Below, piece after piece: positions 1 to 5,893 of a stretch of DNA of 16,050 bases. The position numbers were made by a program, and so were the translations under genes. Positions within the stretch are counted from its first letter, which is position 1, and each line of letters opens with the position of its first letter. Source of the DNA: Bacillota bacterium (GTDB lineage Bacteria; Bacillota; Clostridia; Christensenellales; Pumilibacteraceae). The notes under the pieces are model-generated. The model did not search any database. It was not told the origin of the DNA and was given only the letters and a program-made list of their open reading frames with translations. The stretch lies in the NCBI GenBank assembly GCA_009780875.1, contig WQZE01000007.1, positions 1 to 16,050 of the forward strand, given 5' to 3'.

Positions 1-713
1 ACTTGCACCACCTCCGCTTGCATTCCCGTGCTCTTTGCAACCGACAACACTTGGTCGCTCACCACTTTGCCAGCCTTGATTTCTATGATTCTGTCACTGT
101 ACTTGCGGACACTGTCCAAGTCGTGTGACACCACAATCACCAACGCACTCTCCGATATCTTTTTGAGCAAATCAAAAATTTGCTCCCCCGTGCTCTCATC
201 AAGATTGCCCGTAGGCTCATCACACAACAGTACCTTGCTCCCTTTGACCAAAGCCCTTGCAATGGCGACTCTTTGCTTTTGCCCACCGCTCAACTCTGTG
301 ATTTTCCGTTCCCCAAGCCCTTGCAAGCCCACTTGTTCCAGCACCTTTTCTACACGATTCCCCCAATCACTCTTTCCTTGCAACCGCAAAGCCAACTCCA
401 CATTATGATTGACCGTCCAGTCATCCAGGCAATGAAACTCCTGAAAAACAATCCCAATATGCGTGTTGCGATAGGCATCCATTTGCTCCTTGCCAAACTG
501 TGCAAGATTGTCATCATCCACAATAATTTTGCCACTATCCAACACATCCAAGCCAGCCAAACAATGCACAAGCGTAGTCTTGCCACAACCCGACTTGCCC
601 ACCACACTCACAAACCCACAATCCGGCAACTCCATACTCACATCATCCAGTGCCACACTCTCTTTGGACATCCCCTTGTCATAGACCTTGACAGCATTCT
701 TTATTTTTATCAT
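1..713 (-). CDS. ABC transporter ATP-binding protein, MacB/LolD/FtsE-like (3' end beyond window)
   Basis: This is the ATPase of an ABC transporter that would power export or membrane extraction of a substrate. The translated 237 residues show a complete nucleotide-binding domain: Walker A GKSGCGKTT (39-47), Q-loop Gln91 in VFQEF, signature LSGGQKQR (141-148), Walker B VLLCDE (161-166), D-loop GNLD and switch His197. The pattern fits the MacB/LolD/FtsE family. The frame is still open at position 1, after the point where a stand-alone ATPase would normally end (about 220-230 aa), so a fused FtsX-like permease is possible but unseen. The ATG at 713 follows AAGGGAGAG at good spacing. It lies 116 bp downstream of an exported 173-aa protein on the same strand, so it may share that transcript. 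The substrate is unknown; this family often handles lipoproteins or antimicrobial peptides. Confidence 0.93.
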   Translation of the reverse strand, partial: MIKIKNAVKVYDKGMSKESVALDDVSMELPDCGFVSVVGKSGCGKTTLVHCLAGLDVLDSGKIIVDDDNLAQFGKEQMDAYRNTHIGIVFQEFHCLDDWTVNHNVELALRLQGKSDWGNRVEKVLEQVGLQGLGERKITELSGGQKQRVAIARALVKGSKVLLCDEPTGNLDESTGEQIFDLLKKISESALVIVVSHDLDSVRKYSDRIIEIKAGKVVSDQVLSVAKSTGMQAEVVQ

Positions 714-765
714 ACTCTCTCCCTTGGGACTATTTGTTACACAAACAACCAACACCCCCCACCCA

Positions 766-799
766 TAAAAAGAACTACCACCCCACTTTAAAGGTAGGG
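766..799 (-). terminator. Weak candidate terminator between the 173-aa protein and the ABC ATPase
   Basis: On the minus strand CCCTAC can pair with GTGGGG (799-781), or CTACC with GGTAG (797-777). Either is followed by TTCTTTTT. The two stems compete and both are short, so termination would be partial at best. Confidence 0.28.
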
Positions 800-829
800 C
801 AGTTGCTCAAAATTAAAAACTATTTGTGG

Positions 830-1351
830 TTACCAATGCATACTGGTCTCACCACTGGTAAAACTAACATTACTTTCCGCAGGGTTACTATTGGTTGGCA
901 CATACCACCTAGATTTTCTAGCCACAGAGTTATACCCGTTCTGTGCCGTAATGGTAATTTCTCTCTCATCCCAATTGCTATTCCCCCACGATGCGAAATC
1001 CACTTTGAAAGTTGTGTTGGGAGGCAACGCACCCGTTGTAGCACCTCTATACTCTGACTTGGTAATATAATTCCTATCAAAGATTCCACCATTCCATTCA
1101 AAATAAATGCCAATTTTCACCATTGTAAATCCACCTTGCGAATTGTATAATCTGAATTCTGAGGTGTACAAAGTGCCATACCCACCCCTCACACTAGGCA
1201 CACCCATCTCTACATTGCGTGTAGCCACTAATCGGGAGGCATTCTGAACACTTTGCTTTGCACCCAAAACAACAAACACACCAGCAACCCCAATGGCAAG
1301 ACCCAGCAGCAAGGCACAAAACCTTGCAATTCTTACTTTCCTTCTTTCCAT
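830..1351 (-). CDS. Exported protein of unknown function (173 aa)
   Basis: I do not recognise this protein. The N-terminus MERRKVRIARF is basic and is followed by a hydrophobic stretch (about residues 11-30, ALLLGLAIGVAGVFVVLGA). This is a signal peptide or signal anchor, with possible cleavage after Ala31. The rest (32-173) is rich in Gly, Asn, Thr, Ser and aromatic residues in alternating strand-like patterns, with no cysteine, suggesting a small beta-rich extracellular domain. The ATG at 1351 is chosen because GGAG stands 8 nt upstream and because it places the signal sequence at the N-terminus. The same frame is open much further upstream (to at least 1750) through a tandem repeat, but without a convincing ribosome site. 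A consensus promoter at 1682-1710 implies a leader of about 325 nt. The ABC transporter gene follows on the same strand. Confidence 0.8.
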   Translation of the reverse strand: MERRKVRIARFCALLLGLAIGVAGVFVVLGAKQSVQNASRLVATRNVEMGVPSVRGGYGTLYTSEFRLYNSQGGFTMVKIGIYFEWNGGIFDRNYITKSEYRGATTGALPPNTTFKVDFASWGNSNWDEREITITAQNGYNSVARKSRWYVPTNSNPAESNVSFTSGETSMHW

Positions 1352-1681
1352 TTTTTTACTCCTACATAAAATAAAATTATTTTCAAAGAAGTCTTTGTGC
1401 ATACCACACCCTATGTACCTTTGCAAACACGACCATCCCAACTCACCAAAAGACAAGATACCATTTGTTACCGCATTTTTGCACTCCTTGACTCGCAAAA
1501 ACACCTGATTGACACCAAACCGAATACTTGCCCAGGGTAGCAGGGTAGCAGGGTAGCAGGGTAGCAGGGTAGCAGGGTAGCAGGGTAGCAAAAGCCCCTT
1601 AATGAATCCATACATTGAACATCCAAATTTTATCTTGTGTAATTTTTCATCCCTTGTCTTTCGCAAATATATCTTACTACA
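1352..1681 (-). other. Long 5' leader of the 173-aa exported protein gene
   Basis: About 330 bp lie between the promoter at 1682-1710 and the ATG at 1351. The leader holds seven copies of an 8-bp repeat (1535-1590). I see no other recognisable gene. The frame of the downstream gene stays open throughout, including an ATG at 1615 with no clear ribosome site. The rest of the gap up to 1862 is AT-rich promoter-upstream DNA. Confidence 0.5.
1535..1590. repeat. Tandem octamer repeat (GGGTAGCA)x7
   Basis: Seven perfect head-to-tail copies of GGGTAGCA on the plus strand (TGCTACCC on the transcribed sense). The unit is 8 bp and not a multiple of three, so all three frames read through the array with a 24-bp protein period. 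The plus strand carries seven GGG runs separated by 5 nt, which meets the usual G-quadruplex pattern (G3 runs with loops of 1-7 nt). The array lies in the leader of the 173-aa protein gene, between its promoter and its start. Confidence 0.97.
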
Positions 1682-1710
1682 AGTATACCATATCTTTATA
1701 CAATTGTCAA
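1682..1710 (-). promoter_or_regulatory. Sigma-A-type promoter for the 173-aa protein
   Basis: On the minus strand TTGACA (1710-1705), a 17-nt spacer and TATACT (1687-1682). The -35 is perfect and the -10 matches 5 of 6. An A/T-rich 18-bp box lies just upstream (1716-1733) and is repeated upstream of the promoter at 2099-2127. Confidence 0.85.
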
Positions 1711-1715
1711 CTATT

Positions 1716-1733
1716 TTTTTCAAAATATTTTCA
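1716..1733. repeat. 18-bp promoter-upstream box, copy 1
   Basis: tttttcaaaatattttca on the plus strand, identical to 2132-2149. On the transcribed strand it reads TGAAAATATTTTGAAAAA and ends 5 bp before the -35. It contains the palindrome AAAATATTTT. It is either an UP element (A/T tract for RNA polymerase alpha) or a regulator site shared by two promoters. Confidence 0.75.
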
Positions 1734-1862
1734 ATGTTAAAACTCAACAACTCTCCCTCACATATTTCCTCGTTTTGACTAAAAAAATTACAAACTAAAA
1801 TTGTGACTTTTTCGTGTTGTTTTGATATTCAATTGTTGTCCACAAACTCTTACGGTCTTAGA

Positions 1863-2066
1863 TTATTCACAGTCAGTAAAAGGTTCTTTTTCGGAATCAC
1901 CCTCGTGCATAATCCTATCACTTCCATCGCTTCCGTGCCAATGAATACACCAACCACCACCTGTTTCATTATTATGAATGGTTGTACGTGCCCCGTCACT
2001 TGACGAGTAGGAACTTGAAGTTTTTGCTCCTCTATAATCTGTTTTGTCCCAAGAATTAATTCGCAT
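1863..2066 (-). CDS. Small hydrophilic protein of unknown function (67 aa)
   Basis: I do not recognise this protein. The expression signals make it credible despite its size: AAAGGAGGT (2081-2073) stands 6 nt before the ATG at 2066, and a near-perfect promoter (2099-2127) gives a leader of about 25 nt. The product has no signal peptide or membrane segment. It has a Ser/Thr-rich stretch (KTSSSYSSSDGARTT, residues 15-29), a Gly-Gly-Gly-Trp-Cys segment (36-40), IHWHGSDGSD (41-50) and an acidic tail ending DCE. Two cysteines (40 and 66) and four histidines could bind metal or form a disulfide. The GGG before Trp-Cys recalls a double-glycine leader cleavage site, but the usual leader consensus is absent, so I do not call it a bacteriocin. 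The promoter-upstream box is shared with the neighbouring exported protein, hinting at co-expression. Confidence 0.6.
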   Translation of the reverse strand: MRINSWDKTDYRGAKTSSSYSSSDGARTTIHNNETGGGWCIHWHGSDGSDRIMHEGDSEKEPFTDCE

Positions 2067-2098
2067 AATACGACCTCCTTTCTAACCTATTTTTATTT

Positions 2099-2127
2099 AG
2101 TATAACATAATTTCTCACCTTTGTCAA
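2099..2127 (-). promoter_or_regulatory. Sigma-A-type promoter for the 67-aa protein
   Basis: On the minus strand TTGACA (2127-2122), 17-nt spacer, TATACT (2104-2099). Transcription would start near 2092, just ahead of the AAAGGAGGT ribosome site. An 18-bp A/T box lies upstream at 2132-2149. Confidence 0.87.
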
Positions 2128-2131
2128 TCAA

Positions 2132-2149
2132 TTTTTCAAAATATTTTCA
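2132..2149. repeat. 18-bp promoter-upstream box, copy 2
   Basis: Identical to 1716-1733. Here the box ends 4 bp before the -35 hexamer, compared with 5 bp in copy 1. Confidence 0.75.
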
Positions 2150-2463
2150 GTTTTCAAAAACGCACCACGCATTCCATCAAAGTCCAACACCACCCATCAA
2201 TACGCTTTGCAACCTATCTTGGGTCTCAAAAATCCTTATCTGCGTGCAGGTCTCTGCGATGGACTGCAAAGGACAAAACAACACAACTGCGACAATTTTT
2301 GTTGACAAGATGCGACCACGCCCCAAATTTTCAGCACCAGTATTTTTTGCATCCCTTTCGCACCCCCACAGCAAACAAAAAACCGTGTACCTCTTGTGCA
2401 CACGATTTTTTGCTTTGACTACTTCCCTTGTTTTATTGCAAGCACATTTCACTTGCTCTGCGT
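2150..2463. other. Intergenic stretch downstream of the metallopeptidase gene
   Basis: Beyond a weak hairpin terminator (2376-2404) I see no gene here. A minus-strand frame of 132 codons crosses it (2177-2575) but overlaps the metallopeptidase 3' end, has no ribosome site and looks unlike a protein. Confidence 0.5.
2376..2404 (-). terminator. Candidate terminator after the metallopeptidase gene
   Basis: On the minus strand CGTGT (2404-2400) pairs with ACACG (2388-2384) across an 11-nt loop, followed by GTTTTTTG. It starts 60 bp past the stop codon. The stem is only 5 bp, so its strength is uncertain. An A-run on the other side makes it look bidirectional. Confidence 0.42.
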
Positions 2464-3993
2464 TTATCTCTTGGGTGCATTGCCCTTGGATTTTTTTGCA
2501 ATCGTGAGCACAATGCCGACCACAATACCCGTGCCCAACAATCCCACGCCAGCAAGAATACCAATCCCCAACCAAGGCGTATTCTTTGTATGGTCGCTTG
2601 GTGCAACGGGGTCCAAAATCCCAGGCTCTTGGGGGTCAACGGGTCCCAAGCCTGGCAACTCTTGCAAAGGCGGTGGCTCTATGGGCAAAAACGGTCCCGT
2701 GATTTGCTCCAAATTGTATAGAGTGGTCTCATCGTACTTGGGCGTCTCAAAACTCTCTGGCGTACAGCCTATTTGCTCTGATTGGTCTTTGTCCCATACA
2801 CGCCCGTGATAATAATCAGCAAACCACCTCTCTTGCAGTCCCGGCGTTTGGTCCGTGCTGATACTAAAACCGTGAAACTCCCCATCTTGCTCATCAATAT
2901 ACCAATAATCTCTTTGGCTATCAAGCACGGGTACCGCAATGCCACGCTCCCTACTCTGTCTTTCCAAGGTGTGCGTAAACTCGTGGGTCGGCGTCCAAGC
3001 ATCTCTTTTGGTGTACCACCAATCATCTCTCTCCGCTGGGAGCCTTGCTTGCGAATACCCAACTCCATTGAACTGCGTCCCACCCAAACCCGAATAACTA
3101 TCACAAGGAGCACTGTGCTCCACATCCTCGGCATCACTGATTCTCACAAACGAGAAAATATGGTCATAGCCACCCTCTCTCATAAGTGGTGCTGCCACAG
3201 GATAGATATCTCTGGGTGACGCCCAAAAATCTGCACTCCCAAAGGCGGTCAGTGTTGGGATAGGCGTCTCCACTACCTGCACATCAATCCCAATATGGAT
3301 TTGACCATTGGCAATCCGATTGGTCCGCTCCACAAATTGTGCATACGCCGTTTGAGCAACTTCCACATCCAAATCACTCATTGCCACCTTGACATTGCGT
3401 GTTTCTCCATTCACCACAATATTGGCATCCACATTTTTGAGAATCAAACACAAAATTTTCCAATCCGTGCTCATCTGCTCATTGGCTTTTTTGACAATCT
3501 TAATGTTCTTAAAAATACTTTTGCCAAGCACGGTGGAGTTCCAACCTTGTCGCAAATAGGCTCTCAAACTGGTTTGCGTATCTTTGGTCACAAAATTGTA
3601 CCCGAGCACTTGCCATCCACCCATTGCATACTGATAGGCGTTCATACTATTGGCATTGTCAAATCCCACTTGGGCACCATTCGCCCAACCACTCGCACTG
3701 TTTTTTATCTCGGCATCGCTCCACACATCCGCAATGATTTCATACTTGGTGCTTGACTCACAGTCCAAATCCATATAAAAATATGAATCCGTAAAGTCCG
3801 TACTCTCAATGGTCAACAAGCTGTCCCAACTTTGCTCAAACACAACGGTATCTTTGGCTCCACCAATGCTCCAATCCTTGGGCGTCTCCACCCTTGCATA
3901 CTGGTTTGCGTCTATTTGTTTTGCCACCGATGCATCGCCAAAGAGTGCCCACTTGTCCCCACCAAAAACGAGCACAAAAGCACAACAAGACAA
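2464..3993 (-). CDS. Surface-anchored putative zinc metallopeptidase (body of a gene whose 5' end is in another frame)
   Basis: This is a putative extracellular zinc protease held at the cell surface. Residues are numbered from the TTG at 3993. About 45-170 resemble a galactose-binding-like carbohydrate-binding module (TKYEIIADVWSDAEI, then a closing IFKNIKIVKK strand). About 195-400 hold the catalytic part with the zinc motif HEFTH (337-341), preceded by GLGGTQFNGVG and aromatic-rich segments. About 433-465 form a proline-rich linker. About 474-499 form one membrane helix, followed by the basic tail KKSKGNAPKR. No LPxTG sorting signal is present. The TTG at 3993 has no ribosome site and gives only a short hydrophobic N-terminus. 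A much better start (GTG 4037, AAAGGA ribosome site, ideal signal peptide) reads in a different frame, so one base seems missing near 3957-3968. The exact peptidase family is not assigned. Confidence 0.72.
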   Translation of the reverse strand: MSCCAFVLVFGGDKWALFGDASVAKQIDANQYARVETPKDWSIGGAKDTVVFEQSWDSLLTIESTDFTDSYFYMDLDCESSTKYEIIADVWSDAEIKNSASGWANGAQVGFDNANSMNAYQYAMGGWQVLGYNFVTKDTQTSLRAYLRQGWNSTVLGKSIFKNIKIVKKANEQMSTDWKILCLILKNVDANIVVNGETRNVKVAMSDLDVEVAQTAYAQFVERTNRIANGQIHIGIDVQVVETPIPTLTAFGSADFWASPRDIYPVAAPLMREGGYDHIFSFVRISDAEDVEHSAPCDSYSGLGGTQFNGVGYSQARLPAERDDWWYTKRDAWTPTHEFTHTLERQSRERGIAVPVLDSQRDYWYIDEQDGEFHGFSISTDQTPGLQERWFADYYHGRVWDKDQSEQIGCTPESFETPKYDETTLYNLEQITGPFLPIEPPPLQELPGLGPVDPQEPGILDPVAPSDHTKNTPWLGIGILAGVGLLGTGIVVGIVLTIAKKSKGNAPKR

Positions 3994-4037
3994 ACAACTG
4001 CAAACACTTTGCTTTTGTTTATTCTTTTGCTATTCAC
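3912..4037 (-). other. Out-of-frame signal-peptide coding segment of the metallopeptidase
   Basis: A GTG at 4037 stands 9 nt after AAAGGA (4052-4047). It opens a 41-codon frame with a basic start (NSKRINKSK) and a long hydrophobic core (VFAVVCLVVLLCSFLVG), then stops at 3912. This is a textbook signal peptide, but the mature metallopeptidase is read in another frame. Adding one base in the T5 run (sense of 3968-3964) or the G4 run (sense of 3960-3957) joins the two frames into a protein of about 524 aa. The cause could be a real frameshift, a length-variable homopolymer, a -1 ribosomal shift or a sequence error. Confidence 0.7.
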
Positions 4038-4096
4038 TTTTTTTTATCCTTTGTAAAATTTCTTTTGTAAAAAATCGCAGGTGTCCCTGCTCATAG

Positions 4097-4125
4097 ATTG
4101 TACCATATCCACACAAATATGTCAG
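4097..4125 (-). promoter_or_regulatory. Sigma-A-type promoter for the metallopeptidase
   Basis: On the minus strand CTGACA (4125-4120), 17-nt spacer, TACAAT (4102-4097): 5 of 6 at each hexamer. It lies about 60 bp before the GTG at 4037, which supports 4037 as the true translation start. Confidence 0.75.
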
Positions 4126-4191
4126 GTTTTTTGCTATTTTTGTCACTATATACTTGTTGCAAAACAAGCCATATTTTGCCATCTATTTTGC

Positions 4192-4223
4192 AAAAAAAGG
4201 CACAAGCCAAAAATGCTTGTACC
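4192..4223 (-). terminator. Strong intrinsic terminator after the ACP gene
   Basis: On the minus strand GGTACAAGC pairs with GCTTGTGCC (9 bp, one G-U) around a 7-nt loop, followed by seven T. It lies 32 bp past the ACP stop codon and closes the LysR/Fe-S/dehydrogenase/ACP unit. Confidence 0.9.
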
Positions 4224-4254
4224 CTTGTGAGTTGTCAACTTGTTCAACCGACCT

Positions 4255-4485
4255 CTATTTTTTTGTCTTTGCTTTGTCAATCGCTCTCACGATATCCGCA
4301 ATGGTTTTGGCACCATCATCAAGGTTGATACGGAGTCCGTATTTTTCCTCGGCGGTCATCAAAATATCTACGGCATCCAGGCTATCAAGCCCCAAAGCCT
4401 CAAACGATGCCTCCATCGTGATTTTGGAGGGTACAATCCCACGGCTTTCTACCAATACTTGTTTGAGTTGTTCAAACGACTCCAT
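4255..4485 (-). CDS. Acyl carrier protein (76 aa)
   Basis: This is an acyl carrier protein, which carries acyl intermediates on a 4'-phosphopantetheine arm in the cytoplasm. The arm attaches to Ser35 in the motif GLDSLDAVD (32-40), and the length and helical pattern match the family. The ATG at 4485 follows AAGGAG at ideal spacing. It is the last gene before a strong terminator, 60 bp downstream of a glycerol-1-phosphate-dehydrogenase-like gene. No fatty acid synthesis genes are near, so this may be a dedicated carrier for a different acyl or aminoacyl pathway rather than the main fatty-acid AcpP. The family call is firm; the pathway is unknown. Confidence 0.95.
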   Translation of the reverse strand: MESFEQLKQVLVESRGIVPSKITMEASFEALGLDSLDAVDILMTAEEKYGLRINLDDGAKTIADIVRAIDKAKTKK

Positions 4486-4545
4486 ACTTATCTCCTTGCG
4501 GTTGGTTGTGTTCCAAACACGACCGTTCTATTTTTCAATTTTCAT

Positions 4546-5889
4546 TTATACAAATTTTTCTAGGGTGGACAATTGTTTAAAAATACTGAGTGCGGTAGGT
4601 TTGAGGTGCACATCGGGCGACAACGCCACAAGTGAGTTGAGCAACATCACGGGTATGTCCTTGTAGTGCGTCCGCTCGTTGGTACTGCTCCCCCACGATA
4701 CATTTTTGTGCTGCTCTTTGACTTTTTTGAGAATAATCACCACGCTCTCAAACATCACATTTTGCGTTTGCAACACAGACAACAAGATACTCTTGTGAGA
4801 GGCAATTTTGCGTGTGCACGCTTCAATGTGGCTACGCCCAAAATAGGGTGCAATCTTGGTGTAGTTGTAGATGCTTTGCACGCCCAAAAGTTTGGAGATT
4901 TGTTCACTCCGCTTGTGATTATCGGGCGGTGGCACAAACTCTGCTTTGGTGGTAGTGGCATCTATGATACACTCCGCATACATCTCCCCAAGTCTTTTGT
5001 TTGCATTGAGTTCACACGCAAAAAAAGGTGCGTGCTTGTCCGCCATTTTGATGGACATTGCCGCAATGGTGGGGCTGCCACACACAAGCCGGCTGTCCCC
5101 CAAACATTGACACAACACACCCAGCCGTATATTTTTTTCGCAAAGACTTTTTTGCAATTTTTGCAAATCAATCTCTCCCGCCAAATAGTTGTACAACTCC
5201 CGCACGAGTTCGGCCCCGCTGTCCAAAATCTGATTGGCAATATTTTTGCAATACTTGGTATGCTCTACCACGGACAACAAGTACCAATCAAAAATCGCCA
5301 TACAGTTGCCACAATACTTTGCAATCGCATAGCAGGTCTCCAAAGCTGAATAAGTAGCAAAGTTCTTGGTATCACACACAATGGCAACGGGAGGATTGGT
5401 TTTAACAAGTTCAAAAAAACCATTTTTTTGCACAAAGGCGGAGGGTGCCAAAGCATTGTTTGCAAAAAGGCTTGTCCCATATACAAACACGGGTAGTTTT
5501 TTGGGCTGGGCAATATACTTGGCGGTGTCCACCACGCACCCACCCCCCACAGCAAGCACAAGGGCGGTGTCATCTGGCACCTTGTACGCAAACGGAAGCG
5601 TGGGCAAAAACTCATCTTCAAAGACCGCTTTGGCAATCCGATAGCCAAGCCTTAACAAACGATGGCACATTGCATTGCCATACATCTCCCACACACTTTG
5701 GTCACACACAAACAAAATCTTGCTCCCAAGAGGGGCAAACCCACCCAGGATATCAAAAAACTTTGCGGTGACATCCGTCCCCACCAAAATGTTCTTGGTA
5801 GTCACCCCGTGCTCGCTCCCACAATCACATTCGTATTGTGTGCTGCACACCTTGGACAACTCTAACTCGTTTTGTTTTGAAATCAGCAT
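4546..5889 (-). CDS. Glycerol-1-phosphate dehydrogenase-like protein (iron-ADH superfamily), metal site apparently degenerate
   Basis: This belongs to the iron-containing alcohol dehydrogenase / sn-glycerol-1-phosphate dehydrogenase (EgsA/AraM) superfamily, which reduces dihydroxyacetone phosphate with NAD(P)H. The NAD-binding signature VGGGCVVDTAKYIA (114-127) is intact. The following VYGTSLFANNALAPSA (136-151) and CGNCMAIFDWYL (193-204) match the family's substrate and helix regions. The metal site looks broken. The usual Gly-Asp segment before the DW motif reads KYCGNC (191-196), and the Ser-Glu-His segment reads CGSPTIAAM (270-278). Only the later His (DKH, 284-286) seems kept. It may be inactive, use other ligands or have a new role. 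The start at 5889 lies 4 nt after the Fe-S protein stop with no ribosome site, so translation is probably coupled. An ACP gene follows. Confidence 0.78.
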   Translation of the reverse strand: MLISKQNELELSKVCSTQYECDCGSEHGVTTKNILVGTDVTAKFFDILGGFAPLGSKILFVCDQSVWEMYGNAMCHRLLRLGYRIAKAVFEDEFLPTLPFAYKVPDDTALVLAVGGGCVVDTAKYIAQPKKLPVFVYGTSLFANNALAPSAFVQKNGFFELVKTNPPVAIVCDTKNFATYSALETCYAIAKYCGNCMAIFDWYLLSVVEHTKYCKNIANQILDSGAELVRELYNYLAGEIDLQKLQKSLCEKNIRLGVLCQCLGDSRLVCGSPTIAAMSIKMADKHAPFFACELNANKRLGEMYAECIIDATTTKAEFVPPPDNHKRSEQISKLLGVQSIYNYTKIAPYFGRSHIEACTRKIASHKSILLSVLQTQNVMFESVVIILKKVKEQHKNVSWGSSTNERTHYKDIPVMLLNSLVALSPDVHLKPTALSIFKQLSTLEKFV

Positions 5890-5893
5890 CTTT

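Noticed and set aside
1535..1590. CRISPR array
   Set aside because: The 8-bp units are perfectly contiguous with no spacers, so it is a simple tandem repeat.
1352..1750. N-terminal extension of the 173-aa protein through the octamer repeat (306-aa form)
   Set aside because: The internal ATG at 1351 has a good ribosome site and begins a proper signal peptide. The upstream part lies in a leader, reads as low-quality protein and would hide the signal.
1863..2066. Double-glycine bacteriocin precursor
   Set aside because: A GGG precedes Trp-Cys, but the leader lacks the usual pattern of hydrophobic and acidic residues, and no dedicated peptidase-type transporter is visible.
2177..2575. 132-codon minus-strand frame past the metallopeptidase end
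   Set aside because: Overlaps the metallopeptidase 3' end, has no ribosome site and crosses a candidate terminator hairpin.
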